Shown: piece by piece, positions 7,166 through 12,388 of the stretch
How the letters are laid out: the number at the start of each line of letters is the position of its first letter
How positions within the stretch are numbered: position 1 is the stretch's first letter
Assembly: GCA_018224345.1 (NCBI GenBank)
Contig: JAGTUW010000165.1
Coordinates: 1-12,388, forward strand
Origin: Bacteroidota bacterium
GTDB taxonomy: Bacteria; Bacteroidota; Ignavibacteria; SZUA-365
Reading direction: 5' to 3'
Length of the DNA: 12,388 nucleotides
Notes under the pieces: model-generated
Database searches by the model: none
What the model was told of the DNA's origin: nothing
What the model saw: only the letters and a program-made list of their open reading frames with translations
Position numbers and translations under genes: made by a program

Positions 7166-9415
7166 ATGTTGAATATTGCCGATATTCTCGTCCGGGAGTT
7201 GTCGCTTCAACCTTGGCAGGTCAACAATACACTCACACTGCTCGCCGAAGGGGGAACCATCCCTTTCATTGCACGCTACCGGAAGGAACGCACCGGGGAA
7301 CTCGACGAGCTCCAGCTCCGTGCGCTGGTCGAACGCTACGAGTATCTCAGCTCACTCGAAGAGCGCAAGGCGACGGTACTCGCATCCATCGGGGAACAGG
7401 GCAAGCTTACCGATGCACTGCGTCTCCGCATAGAACAATGCCTGGTGAAAACGGAACTCGAAGATCTGTATCTGCCCTACAAACCGAAAAAACGTACGCG
7501 TGCCACGGTGGCAAGGGAAAAGGGACTGGAACCTCTGGCTGATGCGATACGGGAATTGAACGTTCCGGATGCTGCACCGGTGGATATCGAACAGTTGGCC
7601 TCGGGCTTTATCAGTGAGGAGCGAGGCGTTGCTTCAACACGCGAGGCGCTCGCGGGGGCAGCGGATATTCTGGCCGAAGAAGTGGCGGAACAAGCCGACC
7701 TGCGTGCCCATGTGCGAAATCATCTGTACGAACATGGTGTATTCAGCTCACGGATCAATGAGGAATTTCCCGAAGGGAGTACGAAATATGAAATGTATCG
7801 TGACTGGAGCAGACCGGTGCGCGATATCCCCGCACACAATCTGCTCGCGTTGCGCCGTGGGGAAGCCGATGGCGTGTTGCGCTTCGAGTTGCAGTTCGAC
7901 GAAGAGGAAATCATTGCATGGATCAAAAGGAAGGTATCGCAGAGCAGCGATCAGGCGGTCGAGGCTCTGTACGCAGCGTTGATCAGGGATGCCTTCGAGC
8001 GTCTCATGAAGCATACCCTTATCGGGGAAGTACGTTACGAGAGCAAGCAGCAGGCGGATGTCATTTCCATACAGACGTTCGAGAACAATTTACGCGAATT
8101 GCTGTTGGCGAGTCCTGCAGGCATGAAACCCACACTCGGCATCGATCCGGGCTTTCGTACAGGCTGCAAGGTTGTGACCATCGACCGGACAGGGAAATTT
8201 CTTGAGCATCAGACGATATACCCTCATACCGGCGAACACAAACGCAGAGAGGCGGCACGGGTGTTACTCGACATGATACAGCGTTATCATACGGAACTGA
8301 TCGCGATCGGGAATGGAACAGCGGGACGGGAGACAGATTCCTTTGTAAAGGAAGTTATTCAGGATCTCGATCCTGCGCCTGTCCGGGTGCTTGTCAACGA
8401 GTCCGGGGCTTCCATTTATTCAGCAAGTGATGTCGCCATCAATGAATTTCCTGATCTCGATCTCACTGTCAGAGGTGCAATCAGCATCGGCAGGCGGCTG
8501 ATGGATCCACTCGCGGAAATGGTGAAAATCGATGCGAAATCCATCGGCGTCGGACAGTATCAGCATGATGTCGATCAGAGACTGCTCAAGCGCAAGCTCG
8601 ATGAAACGGTGGAGAGTTGCGTCAATTTTGTCGGCGTGAATCTCAATACCGCATCGAAAGAGTTACTCGGGTATGTGGCGGGCCTGACACCCGGTGTCGC
8701 GAAAAGCATCATCGACGTTCGCAATGAGCGCGGTGGCTTTCGTAATCGTCGGGACTTGCTCGCTGTCCCGCGTTTCGGCCCGAAAACATTTGAACAGGCA
8801 GCGGGATTTTTGCGTATTCGCGGGGGTGAGCACCCGCTCGACAACACTGCGGTGCACCCGGAAAGTTATCATATCGTCGAGACCATTGCCCGCGACCTGG
8901 ATGTTTCACTCGAGCGGATTGAAGAATTATCCGCGAAGGTAAAGGAGATCGACATCGCACGCTATGTATCGGGCGAAATCGGCGAACCCACGTTGCGCGA
9001 CATTATCCGTGAATTGGAGAAACCCGGCCGTGATCCACGCGAAAGTTTTCGTATGGCGGAATTTACTGAAGGGATCAATGAAATTCGTGATCTCAATGCA
9101 GGTATGGTGCTGGAGGGTGTTGTCACCAATGTCGCGAACTTCGGAGCTTTTGTCGATATCGGTGTGCATCAGGACGGTCTGGTGCATATTTCCCAGCTTG
9201 CCGATCGTTTTGTGCGTGACCCGAAGGAAGTCGTCAAGGTCGGACAAATCGTGCGTGTCACTGTTCTGGAAATCGATGAAAAACTCAAACGCATTTCACT
9301 GAGCATGAAACAGCAGCCCGCACAGAAGGACAAAGGTGCGGTAGTCGCAGGGAAGAGCGGACACAAGGAGAAATTTTCTTTGGATGATCTGAAAAACAAA
9401 TTCACGAAGAGGTGA
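7166..9415 (+). CDS. tex: Tex family RNA-binding transcription accessory protein
   Basis: A 749-residue cytoplasmic nucleic-acid-binding protein of the Tex/Spt6-like family, which is linked to transcription and RNA metabolism. Residues 1 to about 190 form the Tex N-terminal helical region, with the hallmark GGTIPFIARYRKERTGELDE and DLYLPYKPKKRTRATVA. The YqgF/RNase H-like domain begins near 321 (TLGIDPGFRTGCKV, Asp about 327) and includes IGNGTAGRETD. A helix-hairpin-helix region covers about 490-560 (NTASKELLGYVAGLTPGVAK, then FRNRRDLLAVPRFGPKTFEQ). An S1 RNA-binding domain spans about 646-717 (GMVLEGVVTNVANFGAFVDI to LKRISLSMK), followed by a Lys-rich tail. Length and domain order match full-length Tex. 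The alternative start is GTG 7127. It follows the small PH-like gene and converges with the propeller gene. No unusual change is visible. Confidence 0.95.
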   Translation: MLNIADILVRELSLQPWQVNNTLTLLAEGGTIPFIARYRKERTGELDELQLRALVERYEYLSSLEERKATVLASIGEQGKLTDALRLRIEQCLVKTELEDLYLPYKPKKRTRATVAREKGLEPLADAIRELNVPDAAPVDIEQLASGFISEERGVASTREALAGAADILAEEVAEQADLRAHVRNHLYEHGVFSSRINEEFPEGSTKYEMYRDWSRPVRDIPAHNLLALRRGEADGVLRFELQFDEEEIIAWIKRKVSQSSDQAVEALYAALIRDAFERLMKHTLIGEVRYESKQQADVISIQTFENNLRELLLASPAGMKPTLGIDPGFRTGCKVVTIDRTGKFLEHQTIYPHTGEHKRREAARVLLDMIQRYHTELIAIGNGTAGRETDSFVKEVIQDLDPAPVRVLVNESGASIYSASDVAINEFPDLDLTVRGAISIGRRLMDPLAEMVKIDAKSIGVGQYQHDVDQRLLKRKLDETVESCVNFVGVNLNTASKELLGYVAGLTPGVAKSIIDVRNERGGFRNRRDLLAVPRFGPKTFEQAAGFLRIRGGEHPLDNTAVHPESYHIVETIARDLDVSLERIEELSAKVKEIDIARYVSGEIGEPTLRDIIRELEKPGRDPRESFRMAEFTEGINEIRDLNAGMVLEGVVTNVANFGAFVDIGVHQDGLVHISQLADRFVRDPKEVVKVGQIVRVTVLEIDEKLKRISLSMKQQPAQKDKGAVVAGKSGHKEKFSLDDLKNKFTKR

Positions 9416-9491
9416 GTTCAGAGGGCTGGCTCCCGCGCGCTATTCTGTGACCATTGCTGCACGCCATCCGTGGTTGTTGTGTGGAAAGCAA

Positions 9492-9522
9492 CAGGGGTAT
9501 CCGAATTCATCGAACACCCCTG
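9492..9522. terminator. Weak inverted repeat between convergent tex and propeller genes
   Basis: CAGGGGT (9492-9498) pairs with ACCCCTG (9516-9522) around a 17-base loop. No T-run follows on either strand, so it is only a possible terminator. The rest of the 157-bp gap (9416-9572) shows nothing convincing. Confidence 0.25.
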
Positions 9523-9572
9523 CAAGATATAATCGCTCCGTCGTGTGGCGCGAAGGTTACATCGCCTCGCGA

Positions 9573-12167
9573 CTAACGAAGCAGCGCAATCTTCTTTACG
9601 ACCGTTTGTGTGCCGACGCGAAGCAACGCGAAGTACGTGCCTGCCGGCAGATCTTTCGCATGGAACGTGGCGGTGTGATTGCCCGCATCCAGACGGCCCT
9701 GTACCAGAGTCGCGACGGCGCGTCCTGTGGCATCATGGATGACGAGTGCGACATTCGCCGGGGTGGTAAGGGTGAAGTCCAGTGTGGAGGACGATACGGT
9801 ACTGGTGTTGAGGGGGTTGGGCCATATCGATGTGATAGTGATATCCTTCGTCACCGGAGGTGTAGGCGACACACTGACGATTGCATCAGTGGACCAGACA
9901 CCGCGTCCGTAGGTTCCGACGATCAGTCTGTTTTCCGTTGTCAGCTTCATGTCGTAGCAGACGACATTGGGGAGTCCGTTACCGAACTGCTTCCAGTTCG
10001 TGCCGCCGTTCGACGTGTACCAGACACCCAGATCCGTTGCGAGAAAGATCGTTTCCGGATCGGTACGGGAGGGAATGATGGCATTGGCGGGGATATCGGG
10101 AAGGTCGCCACTGATATCGACCCACTGCGTTCCACCATCGGTGGTTTTCCAGGCATGACTGGTGCCGTATCCCGAAAGTGCAGCATAAACGGTATACTCG
10201 TCATCCCGGGCGACACGGATACCGCTGATCCAGCGGTTGGGCAGGCCCGTGCTCACGTCGAACCAATCGGTATCGAGGCCGATAATGCTGTTGCACACGA
10301 ACACTTTTCCATCGCTGGAAGAGGAATACATCATGCGCAGCGCCGTCTCCGGTATTTGGAGATCAGTGATGAGACCGTTGCCGCGCACGAGTTTTTCCAT
10401 GCTGAGGGTCAGCCATGTCGTCGCGGTTTTTGCAGGGCTGAGGCGATGCACATGATCCGATGCCGTGTAGAGCCGGTCGCCCGCCTCATCAAGCAGCATG
10501 GGGCGCACCCAGTTTCCGCGGTACCCGCTGAGACCGTCCACGAGAGGAGTGAAGATATTTCCTCCGTATGTACGATACGGCGTGCTGTTGATATTGAGAT
10601 ACATGAGATTACTGTCGTCATGGTCGATAGCCATGCGGCCACCGTCACCGCCTCCGACGAAGGACCAGTTGGTCATCCCCGGAGTGCTTTGTCGCATGTT
10701 GCTGTTATCCTGCGTCCCTCCGTACAGCAGTTCCGGGTTTGAGGGTGCGTAGTTGATACCGTAGAACTGCGTGGTGACCAATCCTTCGCTGCGTTCCATC
10801 CAGGATGATCCGCCATTGGTGCTGATAAAGATACCACCGTCACCGGCGATGACCACAGTATTCGGATCATCGGGTTTGAATGCTACGTGATGCTGGTCGG
10901 CATGGACGTACGCTTCATTGCCCGGATCGATGGTGCGCAGTTCCCAGCGTGAAACTTTTGCGAAACCGCCACCACCGTTCGTTGTGCGGTGCATGTCAAT
11001 ACCACCGAGGAAGACGCGATCGGGGTCGGTGGGATGCGCCATGATGGTCAGATCATAAAAAGCCTGCCCACGTGTGAAGTTGTTGGCAATCGCGTTCTGC
11101 CTGCGTTCCCAGGTTGTGCCGGCATCATTGGAGATGAAGATCCCCTTGAAATCGACACTTCCATCCGTCATCTTTCTTCTGTTGAGGCCCATCGCGGCAT
11201 AGATGCGGTTCGGATTTGCGGGTGAGATGCTCATGACGACGCGTGCGGTGGAATCTCCGGGTGGCAGATTGTTATCGAGGCGTTGCCAGGTGAAGCGTTC
11301 TCCGCCGGCGCCGGACATATAGATGCCGTTGTTGCTGCCGCCGTATTCCCCCCCGATGGCTGCATAGACGATACCGGGGTTATCCGGCTTGTACAGTACC
11401 TCAGTCACATAACCGTTGAGGGAGTTGAACCATGATTCGCCTCCGTCCGTGCTTTTGTACAGTGCGTCCACCGTCGCAACGAGTAATGTATCGGAGGATT
11501 CCGGATGCAGGGCGATGCGATGTACGGCACTGTTCGGCCGCGGCCAGGGAAGCATGCGCCAGGTTTGACCATCGTCATCGCTGCGCATGACACCGAGTCC
11601 GTCATAGTAAGGCGAACCGCCGCTACGCCCGAAGTTTGTCCCGATCGGTTCGCCGGTCCCGGCAAACAGAATATTCGGAGAATTCAAATCGATTGCCAGG
11701 GCGCCGACGGGAAGCCGGGGCATGTCATCGGTCAGCGGACGCCAGGAAATACCGAGGTCGGTGCTTTTCCATACGCCGCCCGATGCGGCACCGGAATAAA
11801 TCGTATTCGTTTCCGTGGGATGAAAGAGTACGGCGCGCATCCGTCCGCCGATATTCGTCGGTCCTTCCAGCCTCCAGGTATTGGAAGTGGCAAAAGGCTT
11901 CATCAATGCACTTTGCGGCGTGTAGGCGATGTCATTCCAGACCTGCATGAGCTGATCGGAGATATTGACGGTTGGGTTCCCGTAAGCGCGCTGTGCATAG
12001 AAATGTTCGATCATTTCCACGGATTCACGCCATTTTTTGTTCTCGTCAAGGGAGATGCCCTGCTGTTCGAAAACAGAAGGACGCCCGTTGACAAGAAACA
12101 AAAGTATCAGTGTACACGTATAGATACCCGCCATCAGGAAGGCGGGAGAATGAAACAGTCGAAACAT
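9573..12167 (-). CDS. Secreted Asp-box beta-propeller protein with T9SS sorting domain
   Basis: An 864-residue exported protein. The ATG at 12167 has GGAG 5 bases upstream and is followed by a hydrophobic segment (about residues 10-27, LMAGIYTCTLILLFLVNG) acting as the Sec signal. An upstream GTG at 12206 is less likely. Eight Asp-box-like turns of the S-x-D-x-G-x-T-W type are visible, near residues 134, 195, 238, 346, 395, 449, 675 and 718 (for example KSTDGGESW, SNDAGTTW, STNGGSSW). This indicates one or more sialidase/sortilin-type beta-propellers. VHADQHH (about 420-427) with GDGGIF downstream is typical of this secreted family. Residues about 780-864 form a T9SS type A domain (WPNPLN, ATGRAVATLVQG, LPAGTYFALL, basic end VVKKIALLR). 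Asp-box proteins bind or cleave glycans or act as scaffolds; no catalytic set is evident, so no enzyme activity is claimed. Monocistronic, divergent from the gene at the right edge. Confidence 0.88.
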   Translation of the reverse strand: MFRLFHSPAFLMAGIYTCTLILLFLVNGRPSVFEQQGISLDENKKWRESVEMIEHFYAQRAYGNPTVNISDQLMQVWNDIAYTPQSALMKPFATSNTWRLEGPTNIGGRMRAVLFHPTETNTIYSGAASGGVWKSTDLGISWRPLTDDMPRLPVGALAIDLNSPNILFAGTGEPIGTNFGRSGGSPYYDGLGVMRSDDDGQTWRMLPWPRPNSAVHRIALHPESSDTLLVATVDALYKSTDGGESWFNSLNGYVTEVLYKPDNPGIVYAAIGGEYGGSNNGIYMSGAGGERFTWQRLDNNLPPGDSTARVVMSISPANPNRIYAAMGLNRRKMTDGSVDFKGIFISNDAGTTWERRQNAIANNFTRGQAFYDLTIMAHPTDPDRVFLGGIDMHRTTNGGGGFAKVSRWELRTIDPGNEAYVHADQHHVAFKPDDPNTVVIAGDGGIFISTNGGSSWMERSEGLVTTQFYGINYAPSNPELLYGGTQDNSNMRQSTPGMTNWSFVGGGDGGRMAIDHDDSNLMYLNINSTPYRTYGGNIFTPLVDGLSGYRGNWVRPMLLDEAGDRLYTASDHVHRLSPAKTATTWLTLSMEKLVRGNGLITDLQIPETALRMMYSSSSDGKVFVCNSIIGLDTDWFDVSTGLPNRWISGIRVARDDEYTVYAALSGYGTSHAWKTTDGGTQWVDISGDLPDIPANAIIPSRTDPETIFLATDLGVWYTSNGGTNWKQFGNGLPNVVCYDMKLTTENRLIVGTYGRGVWSTDAIVSVSPTPPVTKDITITSIWPNPLNTSTVSSSTLDFTLTTPANVALVIHDATGRAVATLVQGRLDAGNHTATFHAKDLPAGTYFALLRVGTQTVVKKIALLR

Positions 12168-12172
12168 GGAGA

Positions 12173-12176
12173 CTCC
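12173..12176 (-). promoter_or_regulatory. Shine-Dalgarno site of the propeller gene
   Basis: The minus strand reads GGAG-TCTCC-ATG (plus-strand CTCC at 12173-12176). This favours the ATG at 12167 over the upstream GTG at 12206. Confidence 0.5.
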
Positions 12177-12281
12177 GGAAATCAGTAAAAAGGGAACGCA
12201 GAACACTGCTTTCGTATCATACTTGAAAAATCCGATGTTTTCACTTGCGAAACAATGAAAATCGACATCCCGGTGGCCTGG

Positions 12282-12312
12282 TTTTCCTGAATTTCAAAGT
12301 TCGCTATCTTTA
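12282..12312 (+). promoter_or_regulatory. Candidate Bacteroidota-type promoter for the right-edge gene
   Basis: TATCTTTA (12305-12312) matches seven of the eight positions of the Bacteroidota -7 element TAnnTTTG. A TTTT at 12282-12285 lies 19 bases upstream, in the range for the -33 element. It is 24 bp before the candidate ATG at 12337. The match is short and could be chance. Confidence 0.3.
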
Positions 12313-12336
12313 ATTACCATATCATCCACAGTATTC

Positions 12337-12388
12337 ATGAATGGAATGCGACACACATTTGTTTTTCTGCTTCTCCTGGTCCTCCCGA
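12337..12388 (+). CDS. Exported protein, N-terminal signal peptide only (runs off right edge)
   Basis: The frame starting at ATG 12337 reads MNGMRHTFVFLLLLVLP to the window edge; a second ATG at 12346 would give MRHTFVFLLLLVLP. A short basic start followed by an unbroken Leu/Val/Phe stretch is typical of a Sec signal peptide. A candidate promoter lies just upstream, and the gene diverges from the propeller gene across a 169-bp intergenic region. No clear Shine-Dalgarno site separates the two starts. Nothing of the mature protein is visible, so no function can be given. Confidence 0.45.
   Translation, partial: MNGMRHTFVFLLLLVLP

Noticed and set aside
9447..10742. 431-codon plus-strand open frame after tex
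   Set aside because: Most of it is antisense to the propeller gene, which has a signal peptide, Asp boxes and a T9SS domain. Its translation is low-quality and Arg/His/Cys-rich with no motif.
11505..12188. 227-codon plus-strand open frame
   Set aside because: Antisense to the N-terminal part of the propeller gene; no supporting motif.

Overview
The window looks like a piece of chromosome from a member of the Bacteroidota/Chlorobiota/Ignavibacteriota group (FCB bacteria). Two large proteins end in a type IX secretion system (T9SS) type A sorting domain, and one carries the NYPNPFNPSTTI signature that is typical of Ignavibacteria and Kapabacteria-like lineages. A TonB-dependent receptor with a CarboxypepD-regulatory-like N-terminal domain fits the same group. 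Base composition is moderately GC-rich, and several genes have clear Shine-Dalgarno sites. That is unusual for classical Bacteroidia and leans towards the Ignavibacteria/Chlorobi side. Genus or species cannot be named.

Layout, left to right. (1) Positions 1-48, minus strand: the first 16 codons of a probable DNA photolyase that runs off the left edge. (2) Positions 49-335: a divergent intergenic region with two sets of short repeats that look like operators. (3) Positions 336-3206: a TonB-dependent outer-membrane receptor. It is followed after 41 bp by a secreted T9SS cargo protein (3248-6139) made of two near-identical 424-residue parallel beta-helix-like units in tandem. The two genes form a probable operon ending at a hairpin near 6180-6214. 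(4) A small minus-strand membrane protein (6224-6457) converges on that operon. (5) A small conserved-looking protein, possibly PH-like (6702-7109), sits directly upstream of the RNA-binding transcription accessory protein Tex (7166-9415). (6) Convergent with tex lies a large secreted Asp-box beta-propeller protein with a T9SS sorting domain (9573-12167, minus). (7) At the right edge, on the plus strand, is the start of another exported protein (signal peptide only).

How it fits together: the receptor and the duplicated beta-helix protein are the most interesting part. They look like a surface acquisition pair, with a T9SS-delivered surface protein encoded beside the TonB-dependent channel. 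The substrate is not evident. The two units share 56 identical bases in one run and about 95% of residues over their first roughly 350 positions, then diverge abruptly over the last roughly 65. That pattern points to recent duplication or ongoing gene conversion. The rest (photolyase, Tex, propeller protein) is ordinary for this group. No tRNA, rRNA, CRISPR array, insertion sequence or phage gene is evident.
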